A stretch of 31,735 nt of DNA from CAVWDI01 sp046259385. Its GTDB lineage: Bacteria > Chloroflexota > Anaerolineae > Anaerolineales > UBA4823. The notes beneath the pieces are model-generated. The model did not search any database. It was not told the origin of the DNA and saw nothing but the letters and a program-made list of their open reading frames with translations. Numbering within the stretch: position 1 is the stretch's first letter; every line of letters starts with the position of its first letter. This document shows, piece by piece, positions 1 through 7,464 of this stretch. The stretch is from contig JBJYWI010000089.1 in NCBI GenBank assembly GCA_046259385.1, positions 1-31,735 on the forward strand, in the 5' to 3' direction. A program made the translations under genes and the position numbers.

Positions 1-345
1 CTCCCTTAGGAAATCACCCCATTTGTCCGAAAGATTTCGACGACGTACATTCTGCTGGTCAAGCAGGTCCAGGAACCGCGCTGATTCCCGGAAGAGGTTA
101 AGGTTGCGCCTGGTTGATTGAACATACATCAACAGCAGCTGTTCGTTTACATCCCCAGGTATTTGATTTCTCGTGGACTGATTAGCATTTTTAACCGACC
201 AGAATAAAAGCGGTCCAAGCCTGTGGGATTGAGCGATCTCAATTAACTTCCTCCAGTCCTGTGATGAGAGGTTTTTCCATTCCACCTGTCCAGCGCTTTC
301 AGAAATCGCTAAACAGATCGTTTTCTTTAATTTTTGTTCAATCAT
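1..345 (-). CDS. Partial protein, possible NTP_transf_5-like nucleotidyltransferase family (N-terminal 115 residues)
   Basis: An open frame starts with ATG at 345 and stays open for 115 codons to the left window edge, so the gene is truncated by the window, not broken. It begins 30 bp after the selB stop in the same direction. The visible part is soluble and has no signal peptide. It contains an Asp-Trp pair, then an I-A-x-x-H-R-L-G-P-L-L-F-W stretch at about residues 37-49, then I-P-x-D-V and a helix rich in Arg and Leu. This order (Trp, 'LA..H...PLL', 'IP..v...L') resembles the start of the uncharacterised nucleotidyltransferase family NTP_transf_5 as I remember it. The catalytic region would lie outside the window, so the family call is tentative. 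No clear Shine-Dalgarno sequence precedes the ATG. That it is coding is fairly likely. Confidence 0.5.
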   Translation of the reverse strand, partial: MIEQKLKKTICLAISESAGQVEWKNLSSQDWRKLIEIAQSHRLGPLLFWSVKNANQSTRNQIPGDVNEQLLLMYVQSTRRNLNLFRESARFLDLLDQQNVRRRNLSDKWGDFLRE

Positions 346-375
346 GAAATTAAGAATTTAATACTGATTGATCGG

Positions 376-2292
376 TTATTTCAACTTTCTCTCATCCCCC
401 ACTCTTTTCGTGATCCCGATCGCGTCGAAGTGCTCGAACAGGGCGAGGATATACTTGCGGCTGGTGTCAAACCGGTCGCGTGCCTGGGCGACGGTGATGG
501 TGCCATTGGTTTTCAAATACTCACGAGTTTCATCGACCAGCCTTGTATAATCTTGCTCCCTGAAAACAACGTCCTGGCTGACAGGAACCAGCCTGCCCAA
601 TTCAACCAGGGCGGCGTAAATATCCGGTCCAACTTCCGCAATACATTCTTTCACCGAAGGAGGCGCATTAGGGGCAGCTTCAAAACGCTTCAGCAGGCGG
701 GAAGCCGCGCTTTCCTGATCCGGGGTGAAAATAATCCGGTGCCCGGGCAGGCGCAGCACTGCGCCCCGTTCGACAAGTTTCTCTTCTTGGATGAGCTGGT
801 CTATCGCCAGGTTTGCCAGAACGGGTTCTTTCAGTTTTGTTCTTAATTCCTGAGGCGGGATTCCCATTTTCAGCGGGAACCGCTCATGGTAATCCGCGAC
901 CTGGTTGAGGATTTTTCCGGATACCCATTGCCAGGAAGCAGCGGTTAGAAGGAGCGCATTCTTAACGCCGGGTTCATTCCCGCCCAGTATTACGATTTCA
1001 CCTTGCTTGACCAGTCCCGAAACCAGCTTTTTCACCTCTCCGGTATCCATGTGGGCACTGTTTATTAACTGGGTCAGGCTGGCTGTACTGAGAGTCTCCA
1101 GGGTTTCCAGCACAACCTGTTCCGGGTCGCCTTTCGCTAGCGCGTCAAGCCTGGCGATATTGGAGTCCGAAAAGCGCCTGTATCTTCTCCTGGGGTGCGG
1201 GTCGATCACAAGCCCTCCGCCAAGGGTCTCCCCGGGAGAAGGACGCCGGATGATAAAACGATCCCCCTTGACCGCCACAACCGGCTCTTTCAGCTCAAAC
1301 TGAACCCAGCCTTCCGTGCCGGGTTTGATTTCATCCGTTCCCAGCAGGCGCGTCCTGGCGACCACATCCGATGCGGCAATATAGAATTTCAATTCCTGAT
1401 TGTGTTTTAACGGTATGCTGGCATCCGGAAGCAGTTTCACCAGGGCGTCCAGGCGGCGGGTCGGTTTATATGTGCTGGGATGTGCCAGCACGTCTCCCCG
1501 CCGAATATTTTCAACCGCGACACCGGTGATATTGACAGCTGTGCGGCTTCCCGGCACGGCGGTGTCCTCTCTCTGCTTGTGAGACTGAAGGCCGCGGATC
1601 CTGGTGGATATTTTTGAAGGCAAGATCTCGATTTCATCTCCGATGCTCAACGAGCCGTCCATCAGAGTGCCGGTTACAACGGTGCCAAAACCAGGCATGC
1701 TGAAAACACGGTCAACCGGCAGGCGCGGGCGGAGTCTGTCAGGTCGGGCAGGCTGTCTTGCAAGTACCCCAGCAATAGCGCGCTTGAGCTCCGGGATGCC
1801 AGCTCCGCTGACACCGGAAACGCGCACGATTTGTGCATCTTCTAGGACAGTGCCAGATACAATCGATCTGATGTCTGATTCGATAAGGTCCAGCCAGTCC
1901 TCGCCTCCCAAGTCTTTTTGATCGACGACATCGGTTTTTGTCAGGGCAATAACCCCGCTTTCGATCTTGAGCAGGTCAAGGATCGCGAGGTGTTCGCGTG
2001 TCTGAGGCATAACCCCCTCGTCAGCTGCGATCACAAATAGGGCGGCATCGATCCCTCCCACCCCAGCCAGCATGTTCTCGATGAAGTCACGGTGCCCGGG
2101 AACATCCACAATCCCCACTTCCTCGGTCCCAGGCTGGTCATCCAGCGGCAGGGTCATCCAGGCAAACCCGAGATCAATGGTCATCTCACGTTCCCGCTCT
2201 TCCTTCAGCCGGTCGGGATGGGTGCCGGTTAGGGCTTTTACAAGGGTGGATTTACCGTGGTCAACATGCCCGGCGGTTCCGATAACGCGCAT
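376..2292 (-). CDS. selB: Selenocysteine-specific translation elongation factor SelB
   Basis: SelB is a GTPase that delivers Sec-tRNA(Sec) to UGA codons marked by a SECIS hairpin. The 638-aa product has the full plan. The G domain carries G1 GHVDHGKS (residues 8-15), the SelB-typical TIDLGFA (38-44), DVPGH (63-67) and TKTD (118-121). EF-Tu-like beta-barrel domains follow, including the F-x-x-x-G-x-G-T-V-V-T-G-T motif. The C-terminal third has the winged-helix repeats that bind SECIS RNA, ending in a short basic tail. The ATG at 2292 gives the family's usual MRVIGTAGHVDHGK start; an in-frame TTG at 2304 would add four residues and is less likely. It follows the coiled-coil gene directly and is probably co-transcribed from the promoter at about 3.68 kb. 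No selA, selD, tRNA-Sec or evident selenoprotein gene lies in the window. Confidence 0.95.
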   Translation of the reverse strand: MRVIGTAGHVDHGKSTLVKALTGTHPDRLKEEREREMTIDLGFAWMTLPLDDQPGTEEVGIVDVPGHRDFIENMLAGVGGIDAALFVIAADEGVMPQTREHLAILDLLKIESGVIALTKTDVVDQKDLGGEDWLDLIESDIRSIVSGTVLEDAQIVRVSGVSGAGIPELKRAIAGVLARQPARPDRLRPRLPVDRVFSMPGFGTVVTGTLMDGSLSIGDEIEILPSKISTRIRGLQSHKQREDTAVPGSRTAVNITGVAVENIRRGDVLAHPSTYKPTRRLDALVKLLPDASIPLKHNQELKFYIAASDVVARTRLLGTDEIKPGTEGWVQFELKEPVVAVKGDRFIIRRPSPGETLGGGLVIDPHPRRRYRRFSDSNIARLDALAKGDPEQVVLETLETLSTASLTQLINSAHMDTGEVKKLVSGLVKQGEIVILGGNEPGVKNALLLTAASWQWVSGKILNQVADYHERFPLKMGIPPQELRTKLKEPVLANLAIDQLIQEEKLVERGAVLRLPGHRIIFTPDQESAASRLLKRFEAAPNAPPSVKECIAEVGPDIYAALVELGRLVPVSQDVVFREQDYTRLVDETREYLKTNGTITVAQARDRFDTSRKYILALFEHFDAIGITKRVGDERKLK

Positions 2293-2304
2293 TGCCCGCT
2301 GCAA

Positions 2305-3477
2305 CTACCCCCCCAGAGTGCGTTCGTGAATCGAAACCCAGTCGTGAATGTTTGATAAAAGGGTCTGCAGGCGTTTTATGGTCTGTTCTGACATCTGGGT
2401 ATATACATCCTGCAGTTCCTGCAGGTCATCTTCAAGATTGTTGACCCGTTCAACCTGCTTCTCAGACTGGCGCGTCAGCTCGTTGCGCTCTTCATCCATT
2501 GTAAGCGTGTAATTGGTCCACCTCTTCTGGTCATCGGCTTTAAACGTTACCCATTCCTGGCGGAACCTCTCATCTGAAAGTCGCTGTACTTCAGTGATTT
2601 CACTTATCCTGCGTTCAACCCGCTGCGATAGATCCTCAACAGATTTATGGGTCCGGGCAAGTTCTCTGCGGGTCGTGTCCATCAGTTCTAATTGATTCTC
2701 AAGCTCCCCAGCCTGGTTTTCTACAATCGTAAACCTGCTCTGCCAGTCTTTCCAGGTGCGTTCGCGCTCAACGTCCCTGAGAGTCTGGTTTTCGAGAAAT
2801 TTATCCATCGCATCCCGGCGTTCGGCATCAGTAAGCGCGAATTCATTCAGGCGCGCTTCAAATTTTTTATAATTGTTGGAGTTAAGATCTATGCTGGAGC
2901 GTTGTTCATCTGTACGTTTTCTAAGGGCGCTGACTTCGCCATGCAGGTCCGTGAGCTTTTTCGAGTCCTGCCTGCGGCTGTCATCGATCAGTTTTACAGT
3001 GCGGGTATATTCCTCCTGACTGCGGTCAATGGCGACCAGGTCTGACTTAAGCTCCTCAATCATCCTCAGCATCCTGGTATCTTCTTCGACCCGGGCGGAA
3101 AGGCTGCGCCTGATTTCCTGAATCTGTTCCATTTCCTCCCTTATTTCAATAATCGATTTGTCAATGGAACTGATTTCCTTCTGGCGAACTACGATAGAAT
3201 CCTCTTCCCTCTTTCGAAATTGCTTTTCTATGTTTTCAACATCCTGCTTTGCATCCCGGCGAGTTTTCAACAGTTCTTCATCAAAACCATCCATTCTTGT
3301 GAGCAAAGTTTCCAGCCGGGATAACTGGCTGGTCTGCTGGTTCACTTTTGATATCAGGCTGGAAAAATTCCCATCCAGAGCGTTGATTCGTTCTTCGAGC
3401 AAACCAAGCCGGGTCTGGTCTTTGCGCCGTTCATCATCCAGCCAATCAACCTGTTTTACGATTTGATCCACATTCAT
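2305..3477 (-). CDS. Coiled-coil protein of unknown function
   Basis: This 390-aa protein consists almost entirely of charged, heptad-like helix rich in Glu, Arg, Gln, Leu and Ile. It has no signal peptide, no transmembrane segment and no catalytic motif that I recognise. Such proteins resemble SMC/tropomyosin-type coiled coils by composition, which says nothing about function. I chose the ATG at 3477 because AGGAG lies at 3486-3490, eight bases upstream. An in-frame ATG at 3504 has no comparable ribosome-binding site. The gene ends in a run of seven G (plus strand C at 2308-2314) just before a TAG, and selB follows in the same frame without an intergenic gap. This implies co-transcription and perhaps translational coupling with selB. 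The upstream promoter predicts a leader of about 180 nt. Confidence 0.75.
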   Translation of the reverse strand: MNVDQIVKQVDWLDDERRKDQTRLGLLEERINALDGNFSSLISKVNQQTSQLSRLETLLTRMDGFDEELLKTRRDAKQDVENIEKQFRKREEDSIVVRQKEISSIDKSIIEIREEMEQIQEIRRSLSARVEEDTRMLRMIEELKSDLVAIDRSQEEYTRTVKLIDDSRRQDSKKLTDLHGEVSALRKRTDEQRSSIDLNSNNYKKFEARLNEFALTDAERRDAMDKFLENQTLRDVERERTWKDWQSRFTIVENQAGELENQLELMDTTRRELARTHKSVEDLSQRVERRISEITEVQRLSDERFRQEWVTFKADDQKRWTNYTLTMDEERNELTRQSEKQVERVNNLEDDLQELQDVYTQMSEQTIKRLQTLLSNIHDWVSIHERTLGG

Positions 3478-3665
3478 ATCTCGCTCTCCTTCAAGGTCAT
3501 TCAATAGCCCTGATATAGGCAGAGGTATTGATGGTCATAAATCCGGTGATATTATTTTCGCCGTTCTCCAATTCAAATAAATTACTTGGCCTTTTTGCAG
3601 TATTGATTGAAAATACGCATATTTTTTTTGGGGAATAGCGGACATTTTCCATTAATTATTGAGGG

Positions 3666-3694
3666 ATTATAGCATGCCCTAATCCATCTGTCCC
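3666..3694 (-). promoter_or_regulatory. Predicted sigma-70-type promoter for the coiled-coil/selB unit
   Basis: Read on the minus strand, GGGACA (3694-3689) and TATAAT (3671-3666) are separated by 17 bp. The -10 is a perfect consensus and is preceded by TG one base away, giving an extended -10 (TGCTATAAT). It lies in the largest intergenic gap of the window (3478-3762, 285 bp), which otherwise shows no tRNA, no small gene and no convincing terminator. Transcription would begin near 3659, leaving a leader of roughly 180 nt before the ATG at 3477. The -35 matches consensus at four of six bases. Confidence 0.6.
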
Positions 3695-3762
3695 GAGGGT
3701 TTATTTTAAATTTTGATTAGGAAAATGTGATAACCAGCTTATCTTGGTCCTGCCTGAAGAGC

Positions 3763-5193
3763 TTATTTTATTGGGGCGGTATGAATAATCGCCATATTGG
3801 TCAGAATCGGGAGAAATAATTGTGGCATCGTTCCGACGATCAGCAGCATCAGCCAACCTGATACGAGAAAAATAACCTGGGATAACCTTTCTGTTATTCT
3901 CCATTTTTGCTCCCCGCCTTGCACTTGTACCAGAGTTACCAGAGTGCGGATTCCGGCTACCATCACTCCCATCATCCCGAGTATTGCAAGGATAACAATT
4001 AACGGAGCGCGCGGCAACAAATTGGACCAGAGGGATATCATCACCGGGAAAGCTGCTAAAAATGGCATCCCGGCGATTGTAAGTGTCGACAACACGAGAC
4101 TTGCAGAAATGAATGGTTTTTCACGCGCCGCGCCTGCTACCTCATCTAAAGAGTAACTGAAACCGCTTTCCTTGAGAAAACTCAGCGAAAGAGCCCATAG
4201 GGCGAGGCTGATCATTCGCGGTAGCTGCTGGCTAAAATAAAAACCGTATGCCGGGGTTATTATGCTGGTGTCCGCAACCAGGCTCATCGCGAGCAGTGAC
4301 ATCCCAATTTCAAGAATAGCCGCAAAGCCCATCATCCTGACAAGATTGCGCTCACCGGCTGCCCTTAGGCCGCCGAGCAGGATCATTATTACTCCTAGGA
4401 TACGCAGTGCCTCACCTGCGTTCAGCGGGATACCGATACTGCGGTGTTGTTGAATGTAATTCACGCTCAAAAGTCCCACAATTGCCGGAAAAAGGAAAAA
4501 CACATACGCGGAAGCGTAAGGATGCGCATCGCGGGCCACCATCGGTATCCACGTATAGAATGGAAAAATAGCAGTAATAAATGCAAATCCCAATCCGATA
4601 ATTATGGTGACCCTGATTGCAAGCTGAACATTGGTTGGATTTAATTCGACATCGGACAGTAATCTGCCCCCGATTAATACCACAGCCATACCAATTGCCT
4701 GGTATTTAAAAAACCTCAAAACCCCCTGGTTGACAGCACTACCCGGCGGGTTGAGGATTGGGATGCAAATTAAAGCCACACCAAAAATCAATACTGCAGC
4801 GTACAGAAACGGCTCTACCGCCAAGGCAGCGGTCGCCAGGCTTGCGATCCATAATCCCAGAGGTGTGAACAGCAGGTTCACCCGGGAGATGAATGCGCCG
4901 CCAAACCATAGCGCGCTGACGAGGAATATCAAGACCAGTGAAGGTCTAGCGGAATCGTCCAGTATAAATCTCCGGCCGAGAATTGTGAGCGTATCTTCCA
5001 CCCGGATGGATGGAATACTCGGCAGCGGTATGATCCGGATTGATTCTTCAAATGGGAGAGACCATGCCAGGTATGCCAGAAGCAGCGCAGTCAGTATTCC
5101 AATGATATGCAGAAGGAGGCTGTAGCGCCTTAAGAACAACAGCCCGAAGCCAACCAACCCTGGGACCATTATCCATATCAGAGGAGAGTTCAT
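3763..5193 (-). CDS. NuoN/HyfF-like antiporter-type membrane subunit (divergent)
   Basis: The 476-aa polytopic protein has about 14 hydrophobic segments and a proton_antipo_M-like core. The segment PFYTWIPMVARDAHPYASA (about 211-229) corresponds to the 'PFHxWxPDxxxxAPxPVSA' region of NuoN. E-R-N-L-V-R-M-M-G-F (281-290) corresponds to the 'xxNLKRLLAYSS' region. A-G-M-P-F-L-A-A-F (374-382) corresponds to 'AGIPPLAGF'. By eye alignment, ionisable residues central to proton pumping in NuoN are replaced: the TM5 Glu by Ala140, the TM7 Lys by Ile206 and the TM12 Lys by Met385. The start overlaps the stop of the upstream gene by 4 bp (ATGA), so the two are translationally coupled. It is the last gene of a four-gene unit that lacks any NuoB/C/D/I-type subunit. 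Its function is unknown beyond a probable membrane-complex role. Confidence 0.7.
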   Translation of the reverse strand: MNSPLIWIMVPGLVGFGLLFLRRYSLLLHIIGILTALLLAYLAWSLPFEESIRIIPLPSIPSIRVEDTLTILGRRFILDDSARPSLVLIFLVSALWFGGAFISRVNLLFTPLGLWIASLATAALAVEPFLYAAVLIFGVALICIPILNPPGSAVNQGVLRFFKYQAIGMAVVLIGGRLLSDVELNPTNVQLAIRVTIIIGLGFAFITAIFPFYTWIPMVARDAHPYASAYVFFLFPAIVGLLSVNYIQQHRSIGIPLNAGEALRILGVIMILLGGLRAAGERNLVRMMGFAAILEIGMSLLAMSLVADTSIITPAYGFYFSQQLPRMISLALWALSLSFLKESGFSYSLDEVAGAAREKPFISASLVLSTLTIAGMPFLAAFPVMISLWSNLLPRAPLIVILAILGMMGVMVAGIRTLVTLVQVQGGEQKWRITERLSQVIFLVSGWLMLLIVGTMPQLFLPILTNMAIIHTAPIK

Positions 5194-5840
5194 TCCTCTA
5201 TCTCCGTCAGCGGAGCCGACATCAGGTAAGCACCTACCAATGCAATTCCAAGGTTCACCCCCGCCAGCAAGCCAGCGACAAGCGTTGAAGAATCAAAAAT
5301 CGCGTACAGGATTTCAAATCCGGGAATGATGGTCAGCAAACCAATCGAAACGAAAAACGAATCGTTGGAAAAACCAACCTGGAGCAGACCTGTGCCAATC
5401 AGGATAAATCCCCCCATCATCACCGGTAGAAAATCTTCACCAAACAGGTTTGAGGACTGGATGGCAATTGATAGTGAAACAATTAGAACCAGACCTGCTG
5501 AAAAAAGGGCAAAAAGGATTCCCAGCGGAAGGCGTTGTTCGTTGGTTTCACCAGATTGTGCTGCTCCCTGGAACCCACGAAAAGGTATCAGATCCCTCGC
5601 AACCGGCATGCCAAAAAGATTAACCCCCGCAATCGCCAGCACCGAACAAGAAATCCAGCCGGAGATCATTTTGACGATTGCCAGGCTGAAAGGCCAGACC
5701 TGATATACAATCAGGAATGCTCCCAGATACTGAGCAGCAAGGATCAGAATACACAGCCGCCATTCTTTGAGGATCAGCAGCGCTGTGGAAGTTAGCGCTA
5801 ATAATATCAGACTGAATGTGATGACAGGAGTTGCCTGCAT
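5190..5840 (-). CDS. HyfE/NuoK-like small membrane subunit
   Basis: The 216-aa protein has six or seven hydrophobic helices and a short polar loop around residues 85-105. Its length equals that of HyfE, the NuoK-related subunit of group 4 hydrogenases. The C-terminal helices contain G-F-E-I-L-Y-A followed by L-V-A-G-L-L-A-G-V-N-L-G-I-A-L-V. This pattern, a membrane Glu followed by an Asn-Leu-rich helix, is reminiscent of the NuoK/HyfE/MnhC fold. It sits between the NuoL-like and NuoN-like genes, with a 16-bp gap to the former and a 4-bp overlap with the latter, which is the gene order expected of such modules. Sequence similarity is too low for certainty, so the assignment rests mainly on length, topology and neighbours. 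Confidence 0.5.
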   Translation of the reverse strand: MQATPVITFSLILLALTSTALLILKEWRLCILILAAQYLGAFLIVYQVWPFSLAIVKMISGWISCSVLAIAGVNLFGMPVARDLIPFRGFQGAAQSGETNEQRLPLGILFALFSAGLVLIVSLSIAIQSSNLFGEDFLPVMMGGFILIGTGLLQVGFSNDSFFVSIGLLTIIPGFEILYAIFDSSTLVAGLLAGVNLGIALVGAYLMSAPLTEIEE

Positions 5841-5856
5841 AAAGTTTTACTCAATC

Positions 5857-7437
5857 TCAGGATTGATATAACAATGCAAATACAAGTGTGAGCAAGAGCA
5901 GCGACCAGAAGATCCCCCCTCGACCTTCCATAAATGCATCCCAAGTATCAAAAACCTGGCTTGACAGTCGCAAGCTAGACCCAGTTAATTTGTACAACCA
6001 TCCAAGAGAGGTGAATTTCCGCAGGAGCGGAAGGATTTTGTAAGGTAAAAATCGATTTTCCCTTATCAATAACCAAACCAGACCTGCCGCCAGTAACCCA
6101 ATCAATGCCGGCCAGGATGCGTTTAAGGAAGGCAACAATCCCGCTGAATATTCGCCCAATTGGATACCATACCAAACAATTATCAAATTTATAAGCGGCA
6201 GCAGGAGTAAACCTGAAGGATAAATTAAAAGCATCCACCTTTCCGGTCCAAGGCTTTCTCTCTCCTGCCCAACAATAAATTTAAAATATCCCGCCAGGAT
6301 GATCCCTATCGGGATAAAAAGAAGGTATACCTCCGGGATTACCTGATCGGCATATACATTTACAAAAAGCCATGTAGCGCTCAATGGAAGGGCTGAGAGA
6401 TTGAACAGACCTATATAAAGAATCAGACGGGACGTTCTCCGCCTGGAGAAGTACAAATATAACAACCCTCCGGAAATAATCACCGTCAACCCCCAAACCA
6501 TGCTTATTTCCAGCTCAGCGAGGATTGATGCGCAAAAGCATAATAAAGCTGTACTGATCAACCAATTCGGCAAACTGGAACTTTTTTTCACGCTGAACGC
6601 CCACAAAAGTGCAAAGCCAGAGGCCAGGATAACCAGGACAATAATAAAAACAGCGGTTATAGCAGTGTTCTGTATGGGCTGCGCTAGACGTGCAAGCAAA
6701 ATTAAGTAAGCCCCAAATGGCATAATTTGAAGGATATCCATTGCCAGCGAAACCGGACGGTTGTTATCTGCCAGAGGTGAGGTAAAAGGAAGCACTAGAA
6801 TCCGAAGCGACCATGCAGCGTATATTAAAATTCTTACCGGAGCGGTCAGTTCTTCAAATCCCGATGGAAGGTAAGCCGAGAATGCGATAAGCCCGGCAAA
6901 GAAGAGAACGTAAAGGCTGGTAAAGCGGGTTAAAAGGTTGATTATCAATTTTTTGGAATCCGGTCGTAATCCGGGAATCGCCAACCAGATGAGCAGCTCC
7001 GCAATATCTAGAGCAGTCCATACGAATATCAAGGTCAAAAGGTTGCCTGCCATCAATGAAAAGATGGTCAGAGAGGCGAGGTATAACAACCCCAACCATT
7101 GGGGATAATCTTTTGAAGACCCGCGTGTGAAGTCTTTCTGGGTTACGCTTACCAGGAGCGTGGCAACAAGAAGGCTTATCAAGCCCGTTGAAAATCTCCA
7201 CACCAACCGGTCCGCTAGCAAGACAGGGGAAATTGGGAATAATTCTTCAGGCTTCCAGATAAATAGATTTACAACACCCGGCTTCTGAAATGCGGCAAAA
7301 ATGGAAAGAAACAGGGCGGCAACCCCAGCAATTACACAGGAAAGCCAGATTTGTCTGAACTCAGGGCGGAAATAATAGACAACCACAATCGCGGTTGGCG
7401 CAAGAAAAAGCAGGATGGCAGCGACCAGAATCAGCAT
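5857..7437 (-). CDS. NuoL/HyfB-like antiporter-type membrane subunit (divergent)
   Basis: The 526-aa polytopic protein has about 14 predicted helices and is shorter than NuoL (about 610 aa). It lacks an obvious long lateral helix with an extra C-terminal anchor, although an amphipathic region near residues 460-500 precedes a last hydrophobic helix. N-L-L-T-L-I-F-V-W (132-140) matches the 'NLLxLFxxWE' region but has Thr141 where Glu is expected. P-F-T-S-P-L-A-D (217-224) plus R-P-V-S (227-230) matches the 'PLHTWLPDAMxGPTPVS' region, with Arg212 near the usual Lys. The His-rich 'HAATM' segment that follows in NuoL is absent. It follows the lipoprotein gene after 27 bp and precedes the HyfE-like gene after 16 bp. 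It is best viewed as a degenerate or repurposed antiporter-fold subunit. Confidence 0.65.
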   Translation of the reverse strand: MLILVAAILLFLAPTAIVVVYYFRPEFRQIWLSCVIAGVAALFLSIFAAFQKPGVVNLFIWKPEELFPISPVLLADRLVWRFSTGLISLLVATLLVSVTQKDFTRGSSKDYPQWLGLLYLASLTIFSLMAGNLLTLIFVWTALDIAELLIWLAIPGLRPDSKKLIINLLTRFTSLYVLFFAGLIAFSAYLPSGFEELTAPVRILIYAAWSLRILVLPFTSPLADNNRPVSLAMDILQIMPFGAYLILLARLAQPIQNTAITAVFIIVLVILASGFALLWAFSVKKSSSLPNWLISTALLCFCASILAELEISMVWGLTVIISGGLLYLYFSRRRTSRLILYIGLFNLSALPLSATWLFVNVYADQVIPEVYLLFIPIGIILAGYFKFIVGQERESLGPERWMLLIYPSGLLLLPLINLIIVWYGIQLGEYSAGLLPSLNASWPALIGLLAAGLVWLLIRENRFLPYKILPLLRKFTSLGWLYKLTGSSLRLSSQVFDTWDAFMEGRGGIFWSLLLLTLVFALLYQS

Positions 7438-7464
7438 TTCATGATGTTTGTTTGCTTTGGAGAA

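Noticed and set aside
334..846. Plus-strand open frame of 170 codons
   Set aside because: It lies antisense to selB, has no family features or ribosome site, and reads as the complement of a well-supported gene.
3728..3742. GATAA/TTATC hairpin after the NuoN-like gene as a terminator
   Set aside because: The five-pair stem is mostly A/T and is followed by only a short T-run, too weak to call.
3701..3904. Short minus-strand frame spanning the end of the NuoN-like gene
   Set aside because: It overlaps the better-supported membrane gene in another frame and has no ribosome site or recognisable features.
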